DNA of 64,000 nucleotides, taken from NCBI GenBank assembly GCA_963803425.1, contig CAWDMA010000001.1, positions 558,001 through 622,000 on the forward strand, in the 5' to 3' direction. This document shows, in pieces, positions 1 to 7,643 of this stretch. Source of the stretch: DASPWW01 sp963803425 (GTDB lineage Bacteria; Actinomycetota; Thermoleophilia; Solirubrobacterales; 70-9). Position numbers and translations under genes: made by a program. Position 1 is the first letter of the stretch. The number at the start of each line of letters is the position of its first letter. The notes under the pieces are model-generated. The model was not told the origin of the DNA and did no database searches. It was given only the letters and a program-made list of their open reading frames with translations.

Positions 1-396
1 GTCCAGCGTCCCAGGCGCGCGCGCGTCGGTGCCGATCACGAGGATCGTCTGCGGGTCCACGGCGATCAGCGGGATCGTCGCCCCGAGCTGCTCCTTGGCG
101 CTGTCGGCGAGCTTCGACTTCTGGATCTGCGACGAGATCATGAACGCGAGCAGGCTGATCGCGAGCCAGGCGCCGATTCCGTACAGCACCCAGCGCCACC
201 ACGGCCGCCGACCGGCGCGGGAGACCGTCCGCCGCGGGCCGCGATCGCCGCCGCCCGGTTTGCGGGCACGGTTGCGCAGCGCCCCGACGTCGGGCGCTCG
301 GATCCGGTCGAGCAGCCGGGGACGCGACTTGTAGACCTTGTAGTCGGGCCGCTCGCCGTGCCCCTGCCCGCGGCCCTGCTCGCTGTCGTCGGGCAT
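1..396 (-). CDS. LytR-CpsA-Psr (LCP) family protein, N-terminal part
   Basis: Only the first 132 codons are in the window; the gene runs off the left edge. The N-terminal ~70 residues are basic and cytoplasmic. One membrane segment follows (YGIGAWLAISLLAFMISS, about residues 78-95), then the start of an extracellular domain containing ILVIGTDAR, which matches the opening strand of the LCP domain (usually LLLGSDxR). LCP enzymes are known to transfer undecaprenyl-linked glycopolymers onto peptidoglycan or arabinogalactan. The ATG at 396 is divergent from the sugar kinase gene, leaving a very short shared promoter region. The family call rests on topology plus one motif, because the catalytic arginines lie outside the window. 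Confidence 0.72.
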   Translation of the reverse strand, partial: MPDDSEQGRGQGHGERPDYKVYKSRPRLLDRIRAPDVGALRNRARKPGGGDRGPRRTVSRAGRRPWWRWVLYGIGAWLAISLLAFMISSQIQKSKLADSAKEQLGATIPLIAVDPQTILVIGTDARAPGTLD

Positions 397-423
397 CGGG
401 TATCAATACTGCCGCATGACCCG

Positions 424-1407
424 GTGCGAGACGCACGCCCATTGAGCGCCGCCGAGGCGATCGGCGTCGATCTCGGGGGCACGAAGATGCTCGTCGGGGT
501 GATCGACTCGGAGCAGCGGGTCCTGCGCGAGAGCCGGGAGACGTCGCTCGGACTCGACACCGGCGGGCTGTTGGACACGCTGGAGCGGGAGCTGACCGAG
601 GCGCGGAAGGCGCACCCGGAGGCGGTCGCGGCGGGGCTCGGGATCCCGTGCACGATCGACCGCGTCCGCGGCATCGCGGTGACGGCGGTCAACCTGCCGC
701 TGGTCGACGTCCCGATCCGCGACGAGATGCTGCGTCGGCTGGGGCTGCCGGTGTTCATCGACAACGACGTCAACGTCGCGGCGCTCGCCGAGCACCGGTT
801 CGGGGCTGCGCGGGGGACGACCAACGCGGTGATGGTCGCGGTCGGGACGGGGATCGGCGGCGGGCTGATCCTGGGCGGCGAGGTGTACCGGGGGACGCGG
901 GGCGCGGGGGCTGAGCTCGGTCACACCGTGGTCGACCTGAACGGCCCGCCCTGCCAGGGGAACTGCCCCAACCGCGGCTGCATCGAGGCGATCGCATCGG
1001 GGACGGCGCTGACGCGCGAGGCCCGGGAGGCGGCGGAGCGGGCCCCGGACTCGGCGCTCGGTCGCGAGCTCGCGGCGGGGCGCGAGGTGGACGGCGTCGC
1101 GGTGACCGAGGCGGCGGTCGGCGGCGATCCGACCGCGCTCGAGGTGGTGGAGCTGATCGGCCGCCGGCTCGGGGTCGCCTTCTCGAGCTTCGCGAACACG
1201 TTCGAGCCGGAGGTGATCGTCGTCGGGGGCGGGGTGACCGCCGGGCTTGGAGAGCTGCTGCTGGAGCCGGCGCGGGAGGAGCTTCGCGCCAGGGCGCTGC
1301 CGCCGATGCGCTCGGTGCCGGTGGCCGCCGCCGAGCTCGGCCCGGCCGCGGGGATGATCGGCGCCGCGGAGATGGCGCGGATCGAGCTCGAGGCGGGCGT
1401 GAACTGA
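424..1407 (+). CDS. ROK-family sugar kinase (glucokinase-like)
   Basis: About 327 residues, normal for bacterial ROK glucokinases. The phosphate-1 motif IGVDLGGTKM is near the N-terminus. The ROK signature region VAVGTGIGGGLILGGEVYRG is followed by the zinc-binding cysteine cluster CQGNCPNRGCIEAIASG, and the second phosphate motif VVGGGV lies near the C-terminus. The expected reaction is ATP-dependent phosphorylation of glucose or a related sugar in the cytoplasm. The start is uncertain: GTG at 424 and TTG at 442 are both in frame, while the ATG at 416 is not. No Shine-Dalgarno sequence is visible, so a leaderless or nearly leaderless start is likely. The substrate cannot be fixed from sequence. 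Confidence 0.85.
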   Translation: MRDARPLSAAEAIGVDLGGTKMLVGVIDSEQRVLRESRETSLGLDTGGLLDTLERELTEARKAHPEAVAAGLGIPCTIDRVRGIAVTAVNLPLVDVPIRDEMLRRLGLPVFIDNDVNVAALAEHRFGAARGTTNAVMVAVGTGIGGGLILGGEVYRGTRGAGAELGHTVVDLNGPPCQGNCPNRGCIEAIASGTALTREAREAAERAPDSALGRELAAGREVDGVAVTEAAVGGDPTALEVVELIGRRLGVAFSSFANTFEPEVIVVGGGVTAGLGELLLEPAREELRARALPPMRSVPVAAAELGPAAGMIGAAEMARIELEAGVN

Positions 1408-1448
1408 GTTGATGGCGTGATCGGTGAGATCGAACCCGGACGGGGCCG

Positions 1449-2276
1449 ATGCCCGGCAGGCTGACCGTCTGCCCGACGCCGATCGGGAACCTCGGCGACC
1501 TCAGCCCGCGGGCGCACGAGGCGCTCACAGCCGCGGAGCTGGTCGCGTGCGAGGACACACGGCGGGCGGGCCGGCTGTACGAGCGGCTCGAGATCGCGCC
1601 GCCGCGGCTGGTCTCCTACCACGACCAGAACGAGCAGCGCCGGGCGGCGCAGATCGTGCAGCAGATCGAGCGCGGCTCCAGGGTGACCCTGATCAGCGAC
1701 GCGGGCACGCCGGGGATCTCGGACCCCGGCTACCGGCTGATCCGGGCCTGCATCGACCGCGACCTCGAGATCGAGGTGCTGCCGGGGCCGTCCGCGATCG
1801 TCACGGCGCTGGTCGCCTCCGGGCTGCCCACTGACAGGTGGCGGTTCGAGGGGTTCCTGCCGCGCCGCTCCGGTGAGCTGGAGCGGGTGCTGCGCTCGGC
1901 CGAGACGGTGGTGGCATTCGAGTCGCCGCGGCGGCTGGCCGCCTCGCTGACGGCGCTCGGCGCCCTCGCTCCAGACCGCCCGGCCGCGGTCTGTCGGGAG
2001 CTCACCAAGCTGCACGAGGAGGTGGCGCGGGGGGCGCTGTCGGAGCTTGCGCGCAGGTTCCGGGAAAACGTCCGCGGGGAGATCGTGGTCGTGATCGGGG
2101 CCGCGTCGACTCCGGGCAACCGCGATCCCGACATGACGATGGCGGTCGACGCGCTCCGCCGGCTGGTCCAGTCGGGCGCCCGGCCGCGGGCCGCGGCGAG
2201 CGTGGTCGCGACGCTCACCGGTACCCGCGCCAACGACCTGTACCGGGCGCTGACCGGCCGCGAGCCGCGGGAATGA
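1449..2276 (+). CDS. rsmI: 16S rRNA (cytidine(1402)-2'-O)-methyltransferase RsmI
   Basis: 275 residues, the usual RsmI length. It opens with the tetrapyrrole-methylase-type SAM site TPIGNLGDLSPRA. Further conserved blocks are CEDTRRAGRL, VSYHDQNEQ, LISDAGTPGISDPGYRL and VLPGPSAIVTALVASGLP. The enzyme 2'-O-methylates C1402 in the decoding centre of 16S rRNA. The ATG at 1449 places the SAM motif at residue 10, as in homologues. In other actinobacteria rsmI lies a few genes from metG; here about 27 kb of stress and energy genes separate the two. The C-terminal ~45 residues are the small basic domain typical of the family. Confidence 0.95.
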   Translation: MPGRLTVCPTPIGNLGDLSPRAHEALTAAELVACEDTRRAGRLYERLEIAPPRLVSYHDQNEQRRAAQIVQQIERGSRVTLISDAGTPGISDPGYRLIRACIDRDLEIEVLPGPSAIVTALVASGLPTDRWRFEGFLPRRSGELERVLRSAETVVAFESPRRLAASLTALGALAPDRPAAVCRELTKLHEEVARGALSELARRFRENVRGEIVVVIGAASTPGNRDPDMTMAVDALRRLVQSGARPRAAASVVATLTGTRANDLYRALTGREPRE

Positions 2277-2298
2277 CCCGCGTCGCGGGCGCGGACGG

Positions 2299-2304
2299 TA
2301 GCCT
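2299..2304 (+). promoter_or_regulatory. TAGCCT -10-like box of the response regulator gene
   Basis: The box ends 7 nt before the ATG at 2312, a spacing expected for a leaderless transcript. It supports 2312 over the upstream in-frame ATG at 2273. Confidence 0.45.
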
Positions 2305-2311
2305 CGCGGCG

Positions 2312-2959
2312 ATGACCGACGGGGCGGAGCGGAGCACGCAGATCAGCATCGTGCTCGCCGACGACCACGCGGTGGTACGCAGCGCGCTCCGGATGCTGCT
2401 CCAGGCGGAGACCGACTTCGAGGTGGTCGCGGAGGCCGGAGACGCGGACAGCGCGGTCCGGTACGCGAGCGGGCACAAGCCCAGCGTCCTGATCCTCGAC
2501 CTGAACATGCCCGGGCCGCCGAGCCTGGAGCGGGTGCCCGCGATCAAGTCCGTCTCGCCAGGGACCGAGATCGTGGTGCTGACGATGCAGGAAGACCCCG
2601 CCTTCGCGCGCGAGGCGATGCGAGCCGGCGTGCTTGGGTACGTCCTCAAGGAGGCCGCCGACGCCGAGCTGGTCAAGGCCGTCAGGCTCGCCGCCCGGGG
2701 CGAGACGTACCTGCAGCCGGCCCTCGGCGCACGCCTGGCCGCGGAGCCGGCCCCAGGTCGCGACGAGCTCTCCGACCGTGAGACGGAGGTGCTGAGGCTG
2801 ATCGCCCTGGGGCACACGAACGCCGAGATCGCCGACCAGCTCTACTTGAGCGTGCGCACGGTCGAGTCCCACCGGGCGCACATCCAGCAGAAGCTCCGCC
2901 TCACGAAGCGGTCGGAGCTGGTCCAGTACGCGCTGGAGCGGGGCCTGCTCGAGACCTGA
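2312..2959 (+). CDS. NarL/LuxR-family response regulator, DosR-like
   Basis: 215 residues with two domains. The receiver domain has acidic residues LADDH near the N-terminus, phospho-acceptor Asp63 in LILDLNMPG, Thr91 and Lys113 in YVLKEA. The GerE/LuxR-type helix-turn-helix covers about residues 150-210 (LSDRETEVLRLIALGHTNAEIA ... SVRTVESHRAHI, given here in two parts of the motif). It should bind DNA as a phosphorylation-dependent dimer. The gene is convergent with the GAF histidine kinase, with only 11 bp between stop codons, so the two form a likely two-component pair. The ATG at 2312 is preferred to 2273 because it removes a non-conserved extension and sits just after a TAGCCT box. DosR likeness is inferred from the partner kinase and the neighbouring genes. 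Confidence 0.9.
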   Translation: MTDGAERSTQISIVLADDHAVVRSALRMLLQAETDFEVVAEAGDADSAVRYASGHKPSVLILDLNMPGPPSLERVPAIKSVSPGTEIVVLTMQEDPAFAREAMRAGVLGYVLKEAADAELVKAVRLAARGETYLQPALGARLAAEPAPGRDELSDRETEVLRLIALGHTNAEIADQLYLSVRTVESHRAHIQQKLRLTKRSELVQYALERGLLET

Positions 2960-2970
2960 CCCGGCCTCGC

Positions 2971-4662
2971 TCAGGCGGCCCCGCGGCCGATCTCCGCCGC
3001 CCGCCGCGGGATATCGATCCGGAGCTTCGTGCCGGCCCCCGGAGACGACGCGATCTCGATCCGCCCGCCGGCGAGCTCGACGCGCTCCCGCATCCCGACC
3101 AGGCCGAACCCTCTCACCACGGTGTCGGGATCGAATCCCACCCCGTCGTCCTCGATCCGAAGCTCGATCGTCTGCTCGGACGCGGACAGCCGCACCGACA
3201 CGTGCTCGGCGCGGGCGTGCTTGGCCGTGTTCGTGAGCGCCTCCTGGATCACCCGGTAGATCGTGTTCTCGAGCTCGGAGTCCAGTCCCGCTGGAGCGCC
3301 GGCCCCGTCGAGGTCCACCACGATCCCGACGGCGACGCCCTGGGTCTTCTCGACGTGCAGCGCGAGCGCCTCGATCGCCGGCTCGAGGCCGATCTGGTCG
3401 AGCGCCGCCGGTCGCAGCTCGGTGATCAGGGCGCGGAGCTTGTCGATCTCCTCGCCTAGCTGCGCGATCGCGTCCCGGACCGCGCGCTCCCGCACAGGCT
3501 CGTCGGCCTTCATCGCCGAGGAGAGCAGCATCCGCATCGCTCCGAGCCCCTGCAGGGTCTCGTCGTGAAGCTCCCGCGCCCACCGGCCGCGCTCCCGCTC
3601 GGACGCCGCGATGTTGTCCCTGACCCGGTCTTCGGACACGGCCTTCGCGGTCGCCACCGCGGTCGCGGCGCTGACCGCGAACGCGAGCAGCAGCGTCTCG
3701 TCCTCCGCGCTGAAGCTGGGGCCGTCGGTGAGCCTGTCGAAAGCCGCGATCAGCCCCAGCGCCTGGCCGCGGAACACCAGCGGCACGAGCATCGCCGCCT
3801 CAGCCTGCACGCCGAGCTCCGCCGGTGCGATCCGCAGCCGAGCTGTGACGTCGGCGACGCGCTCCGCCCTCAGCGTTCTCATCACCTCTCCGGTGGTCGA
3901 TCCCGAGATCGCCAACCGTGTGCCGCGCGCCGCCCGATCGAGCTCCCCGGCGGTCGCGGTGACCTCGAGCTCGGCGTCGACCCCGAGCAGGATCACGAGC
4001 GCGCGCGCCTCTACCAGCGCCCGGGCGCGCTTCGCGATCGTCTCCAGGACGCGATCGAGGTCGGTCTCGCCGCCGACGATCAGAGCTATCTCGGTCGCGG
4101 CGTCGAGGCTTCGAACCACCCGGGCAAGCTCGGAGCGATCCCGCTCCGCCTCCCCGTACAGACGGGCGTTCTCGATCCCGATCGCCGCCCACGCGGCCAG
4201 CGTCACGACGGTCTGCTGATCTATCTCGTCGAACTCGCCGCCGCGCTTCTCGGTCAGGTACAGATTGCCGTAGGCCTCACCGCGAATCAGCACCGGCACC
4301 CCGAGGAACGTCCCCATCGCGGGGTGCACCGGCGGGAACCCGTAGGAGCGCGGATGCGCGCCGACGTCGGCGAGCCGCAGCGGCTTCGGATCGTCGATCA
4401 GCAGCCCCAGCACCCCGTGTCCGCGGGGGAGCTGGCCGATTCGCTCCCGGGTGGCGTCGTCGATCCCGAGCGTGATGAAGCGCTCCAGACCGCTCCCCTG
4501 CTCGTCGAGGATCCCGAGCGCGGCGTACCTGGCGCCGGTCAGCTCCCGGGCCACCTCGAGCACCCGCCGCAGCACCGTCTCCAGGTCCAGCTCCGCCACC
4601 AGCGAGCGACCCACCTCGATCAGGCGGGTGAGCCGGCGCTCGTCGAGCGCTCCCGCACCCAT
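2971..4662 (-). CDS. Double-GAF sensor histidine kinase, DosS/DevS-like
   Basis: 563 residues with no membrane segment, so probably a soluble sensor. GAF-A covers about residues 20-170 and GAF-B about 185-335. A HisKA_3-type dimerisation segment carries phospho-acceptor His366 (ARELHDETLQGLG). The ATPase domain has N-box EALTNTAKH (about 474-482) and G-boxes EDDGVGFDPD and GFGLVGMRER. GAF-A contains GFPPVHPAM with His113, followed by TFLGVPV and GNLYLTEKRGG. From memory, the heme-ligating His149 of mycobacterial DosS lies in the equivalent GFPPYHPPM segment. A redox, O2 or NO sensor is therefore plausible, but heme binding is not shown. It should phosphorylate the convergent NarL-type regulator. 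Confidence 0.9.
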   Translation of the reverse strand: MGAGALDERRLTRLIEVGRSLVAELDLETVLRRVLEVARELTGARYAALGILDEQGSGLERFITLGIDDATRERIGQLPRGHGVLGLLIDDPKPLRLADVGAHPRSYGFPPVHPAMGTFLGVPVLIRGEAYGNLYLTEKRGGEFDEIDQQTVVTLAAWAAIGIENARLYGEAERDRSELARVVRSLDAATEIALIVGGETDLDRVLETIAKRARALVEARALVILLGVDAELEVTATAGELDRAARGTRLAISGSTTGEVMRTLRAERVADVTARLRIAPAELGVQAEAAMLVPLVFRGQALGLIAAFDRLTDGPSFSAEDETLLLAFAVSAATAVATAKAVSEDRVRDNIAASERERGRWARELHDETLQGLGAMRMLLSSAMKADEPVRERAVRDAIAQLGEEIDKLRALITELRPAALDQIGLEPAIEALALHVEKTQGVAVGIVVDLDGAGAPAGLDSELENTIYRVIQEALTNTAKHARAEHVSVRLSASEQTIELRIEDDGVGFDPDTVVRGFGLVGMRERVELAGGRIEIASSPGAGTKLRIDIPRRAAEIGRGAA

Positions 4663-4671
4663 CGAGTGTCA

Positions 4672-4677
4672 ACGGTA
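4672..4677 (-). promoter_or_regulatory. TACCGT -10-like box of the histidine kinase gene
   Basis: On the minus strand the box ends 9 nt before the ATG at 4662. It fits the TANNNT leaderless pattern seen throughout this window. Confidence 0.35.
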
Positions 4678-4691
4678 TTGAAGTCCGGGGG

Positions 4692-5924
4692 TCAGCTCGC
4701 CGCCCGAGCCGGCCCCGATCCGGAGATCCGGACACCGTCCTCGGAGAGCTGCACGTCGACGACGGTCGACTCCCCTTCGATCGGTGGGCGGGGATGCAGC
4801 TCGACGCCCGTGAGTGCGCCCAGGTGGGGCGCCAGGTAGCGGCCGGCGATCTTCCCGGGGGGCCACCACAGCGGGTGCGCCACGGCGGCCGATGGGTCGC
4901 CGCGCCCGCCGCTGAGCTCGGCCCGCATGAACGCAGGCCTGCCGCCGGTGAGCAGCAGGCCTCGCAGCACCGGCCGGAACGGATGCGGGTCGACCGGCGC
5001 GCCGGCCTCCGCTGCGATCGCCTCGGCGGCCGCGTCGGCCTGCTGCGTCGCGATCCCCCCCTGCTTCACAGGGAACGTGGTGACGTCGCCCGCCGCGTAC
5101 ACACGCTCCAGGCCGATCACCCGGCACTGGGTGTCGACCGGGATGAAGCCCTGCTCGTCCTGTGGCAGCCCCTCGATCGATCGCCCCGCGGGGCGGGGAA
5201 TCGTGACGACGCGGTCAGCCTCGAGCCGGGCGGCGGGGACGAGCGACAGCCCCTGGCTCGACACGGACTCCGGGTGATGGCCGCACACGGCCGTGATCCC
5301 CCGGCCCTCCAGGAGCGCCGCGACCAGCCCCGACGCGCGGGCGCCGAACAGCGCCAGCGGGGTCGGCTCCGGGGTTGCGATCGAGACCTCCGCGCCCGAG
5401 ACCCTCCGCGCCAGGAGCTCGTGCTGGACCAGCAGCGCCAGCTCGTACACCGGCAGCGGCCACCCGGCGGCGGCGGGAACCGCAAACGCGATCCGCGGCC
5501 GCTCGCCGCCCGGCAGCCCTTCGAGCACCTTGCCGAGATCACCCCCGACGGAGCCCCAGAACGTGACAGCCCCGGGCAGCGACTCGACCGAGCGCGCCCC
5601 GCATGCGACGACGAGCGCGTCGTAGGCGATCTCCGCGCCGGCCCGCGTGCGCACGCGCCTCCGAGAGCAGTCGACGGCGACGACGCCGTCGGCGCGAAAG
5701 CGGGCGTCCTGCTGGGCGACGAGGGTGGCGAGATCGAACCTGACGGCGCGGCCATACCCGAGCCCCTCCGCGATCGCCAGCGGCCGGTAAGCGAAGTCTC
5801 GCTGCGGCGCGACCAGCTCGATCTCGACCCGGCCGGCAGCGAGCCGGCGAAGCGCCAGCAGCGCCTCGAGGCCGGCGACGCCGCCGCCGGCGATCAGCAC
5901 TCGCAGGGGGCCCGCAGCCACCAT
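4692..5924 (-). CDS. FAD-dependent NAD(P)/quinone oxidoreductase (NDH-2/SQR-type fold)
   Basis: 410 residues. The N-terminal dinucleotide fold VLIAGGGVAGLEALLALRRL binds FAD. YDALVVACGARS and the C-terminal FAD motif VYAAGDVTTFPVKQGG followed by QADAAAEAIA place it among pyridine-nucleotide disulfide oxidoreductases of the NDH-2/sulfide:quinone oxidoreductase type. Four scattered cysteines are present, but I cannot assign the redox-active pair that sulfide:quinone reductases need, so the substrate stays open. It follows a tiny gene with a strong ribosome-binding site, 9 nt upstream, and is probably co-transcribed with it. It is divergent from a universal stress protein, within a redox/stress cluster. 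Confidence 0.82.
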   Translation of the reverse strand: MVAAGPLRVLIAGGGVAGLEALLALRRLAAGRVEIELVAPQRDFAYRPLAIAEGLGYGRAVRFDLATLVAQQDARFRADGVVAVDCSRRRVRTRAGAEIAYDALVVACGARSVESLPGAVTFWGSVGGDLGKVLEGLPGGERPRIAFAVPAAAGWPLPVYELALLVQHELLARRVSGAEVSIATPEPTPLALFGARASGLVAALLEGRGITAVCGHHPESVSSQGLSLVPAARLEADRVVTIPRPAGRSIEGLPQDEQGFIPVDTQCRVIGLERVYAAGDVTTFPVKQGGIATQQADAAAEAIAAEAGAPVDPHPFRPVLRGLLLTGGRPAFMRAELSGGRGDPSAAVAHPLWWPPGKIAGRYLAPHLGALTGVELHPRPPIEGESTVVDVQLSEDGVRISGSGPARAAS

Positions 5925-5933
5925 CGGCGGCGG

Positions 5934-6047
5934 CTAGAAGCCCCGCGTCTCGCGCTGGCGGTTCAGGCTTCTGCGCAGCTCGTCGTGGCCGGGAGCGCCC
6001 TCGTCGCGGAGCACCCTCATCACCCGGATCTCATGCGCGATCAGCAT
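5934..6047 (-). CDS. Small basic protein (37 aa), upstream of the FAD oxidoreductase
   Basis: The reading frame encodes MLIAHEIRVMRVLRDEGAPG followed by HDELRRSLNRQRETRGF. The sequence is charged and helical, with no family I recognise. Its ATG at 6047 overlaps the stop of a 24-codon frame (ATGCTGA), so translational coupling is possible. Its stop lies 9 nt before the oxidoreductase ATG. The same frame stays open upstream without a start codon (translation VSRQSRERRDRGDPGGVLGF). One missing or extra base could therefore join it to the well-translated upstream start, giving a protein of about 60 residues. Confidence 0.45.
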   Translation of the reverse strand: MLIAHEIRVMRVLRDEGAPGHDELRRSLNRQRETRGF

Positions 6048-6115
6048 CGCGAACCCCAGAACGCCACCCGGATCTCCCCGGTCGCGCCGCTCGCGCGATT
6101 GCCTGGAAACCTCAT
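6041..6115 (-). CDS. 24-codon leader frame with a consensus Shine-Dalgarno
   Basis: ATG at 6115 is preceded by a perfect AGGAGGT five nucleotides upstream, one of the strongest ribosome-binding sites in the window. The frame encodes MRFPGNRASGATGEIRVAFW plus GSRC and stops inside the next start (ATGCTGA). It is either a leader peptide coupled to the 37-residue frame or the true start of one gene split by a single-base error. No function is assigned. Confidence 0.4.
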   Translation of the reverse strand: MRFPGNRASGATGEIRVAFWGSRC

Positions 6116-6267
6116 CTCGGACCTCCTCTCACGGACCCACGCTATGGCCGCTCGTGGCGGCGATCATCCGAGCAACCTCCTCGTCCAACCGGGGACAACT
6201 ACTGATCCGCGGCGAGGTGGATACCCGATGGCGCCGCCGCGGCGGGCGTGGAAGGATCGGCGCGAAC

Positions 6268-6714
6268 GTGGCGAGCGACGGCTACAGCAACATCCTGGTC
6301 GCATACGACGACACCGACGGCGCCGAGGCGGCGCTGCGCCGGGCAACGGCGCTGGCCGCGGCCTCCGGCGCGGCGCTGACGCTCGTCAGGGCGACCACGG
6401 AGGACGCCGGGCTGACCGGCGCCGCCCGCCTCCCCGGCCGCCATCCCTCGCCCGAGGACGTTGCCGAGACCCGCCATTCCGTGGAGGCCGCGATCGCGGC
6501 GCTGGACCCCGGGCTGGAGGCGAGCCCGTGGGTCGTCGGCGGCCCCGCCGGGAGGGCGATCCTCGCCGTCGCCCGGGAGATCGGCGCGGACCTGCTCGTC
6601 GCCGGTTCGCGCGGTCGCGGCGCCGTCGGTCGCACATTGCTGGGCAGTGTCTCCACCGAGCTCGTCCACGACGCCCCCTGCGACGTGCTCGTGGTCCGCC
6701 CGGCGGCCGCGTGA
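6268..6714 (+). CDS. Universal stress protein (single UspA domain)
   Basis: About 148 residues forming one UspA domain. It starts with NILVAYDDTDGAEAALRRA and ends with GSRGRGAVGRTLLGSVSTEL then VLVV, which contains the ATP-binding G-x2-G-x9-G(S/T) pattern of nucleotide-binding USPs. The GTG at 6268 was chosen because it puts the beta-1 strand near the N-terminus; GGAAGGA lies 11 nt upstream. The upstream in-frame extension is arginine-rich and not USP-like. Its stop overlaps the start of the ion-channel gene (GTGA), so the two are co-translated. Confidence 0.88.
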   Translation: MASDGYSNILVAYDDTDGAEAALRRATALAAASGAALTLVRATTEDAGLTGAARLPGRHPSPEDVAETRHSVEAAIAALDPGLEASPWVVGGPAGRAILAVAREIGADLLVAGSRGRGAVGRTLLGSVSTELVHDAPCDVLVVRPAAA

Positions 6715-7643
6715 CGGCGGCGCTCGCCGCGGTGGCCGGCGCGGCCCTGGTCGTGCTCGCCGTGCGCGATGTGTTCGACACCCTGTTCCACCCGCACGGG
6801 CGCGGGGTGGTCAGTGAGGCGCTCGTCCGGGCCGCCTGGAGGGTCTGGCACGCCCTTGCCCGGGGGCGCCAGGCGAGGCTCTCCTACGCCGGCCCGACGG
6901 CGTTTCTGGCCGTCGTGCTGACCTGGGTGGCGCTGGTGGTCGTCGGGTTCGCGGTGATCCTCGTCCCGCACCTGCCGGAGGAGTTCGTGCTCGCGGGCGG
7001 CCTCCGCCCCGAGGCGAACGGCGGGTTCATCGACGCCGTGTACGTCTCGCTTGTCAGCCTCACCAGTCTCGGCTACGGGGACGTCGTGGCGAAGAACGAC
7101 GCGCTCCGCCTGCTCGGCCCGGCGGAGACGATCGTCGGGCTCGGAATCCTGACCGCGAGCATCTCCTGGATCCTTTCGATCTACGCCGTGCTCGCCGACT
7201 ACCGCTCGGTCTCGCACGAGATCGCGCTCCTGTGCGAGGCGGAGCGGCGGACGGGGTCGAGCCTGGCGCGACTGGAGCCAGCGGAGGCGGCCACCCTGCT
7301 GGGGCGGCTGACCTCACAGCTGATCGCCGCCCGGCGTGACCTGCTGCATTTCCCGATCGCGTACTACTTCCATACCCGCGACCCCCGGTACGCGCTATCG
7401 ATCCAGCTTCCCCGCCTGCTTGCGATCACCGCGGCGTGCAGTGCCGACGGTCGTCCATCGGCGGTGCGGCTGGAGGCCGAGCGCGCGGAGGCGGCTGCGG
7501 ACGACTTGCTCGGTGTGATCGACGACGAGTTCCTGGGTTCCTGTGGAGGATCGACAGACGAGATCGTCGCCCGATTCCAGCGGGATCAGCTGCGCGACGC
7601 TGAGGAGCCCTCCCGCTCTCGCCCCAGCTCCACCAGCTCCTGA
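6711..7643 (+). CDS. Two-pore-helix K+ channel-like membrane protein
   Basis: About 310 residues from the GTG at 6711, which overlaps the stress-protein stop. An N-terminal hydrophobic segment (AALAAVAGAALVVLAV) is followed by a membrane helix AFLAVVLTWVALVVVGFAVI. A pore loop with selectivity-filter sequence LTSLGYGDVV and a further helix GLGILTASISWILSIYAV complete the pore. The C-terminal ~130 residues are soluble and unrecognised; no RCK/TrkA-N domain is obvious. The TxGYGD filter indicates potassium selectivity. Coupling to a USP suggests nucleotide- or stress-linked gating, which is inference. The last 58 bp overlap the convergent acyltransferase gene. Confidence 0.85.
   Translation: MTAALAAVAGAALVVLAVRDVFDTLFHPHGRGVVSEALVRAAWRVWHALARGRQARLSYAGPTAFLAVVLTWVALVVVGFAVILVPHLPEEFVLAGGLRPEANGGFIDAVYVSLVSLTSLGYGDVVAKNDALRLLGPAETIVGLGILTASISWILSIYAVLADYRSVSHEIALLCEAERRTGSSLARLEPAEAATLLGRLTSQLIAARRDLLHFPIAYYFHTRDPRYALSIQLPRLLAITAACSADGRPSAVRLEAERAEAAADDLLGVIDDEFLGSCGGSTDEIVARFQRDQLRDAEEPSRSRPSSTSS

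Noticed and set aside
2273..2311. Upstream ATG (2273) for the response regulator, overlapping the rsmI stop
   Set aside because: It would add a 13-residue extension (MTRVAGADGSLAA) that spans the TAGCCT promoter box. The 2312 start fits the receiver-domain N-terminus better.
4794..6710. Long open plus-strand frame opposite the FAD oxidoreductase
   Set aside because: It is a high-GC shadow, rich in Arg, Pro and Gly with no motifs, lying opposite a well-conserved gene. Only the downstream end, from the GTG at 6711, is real (K+ channel).
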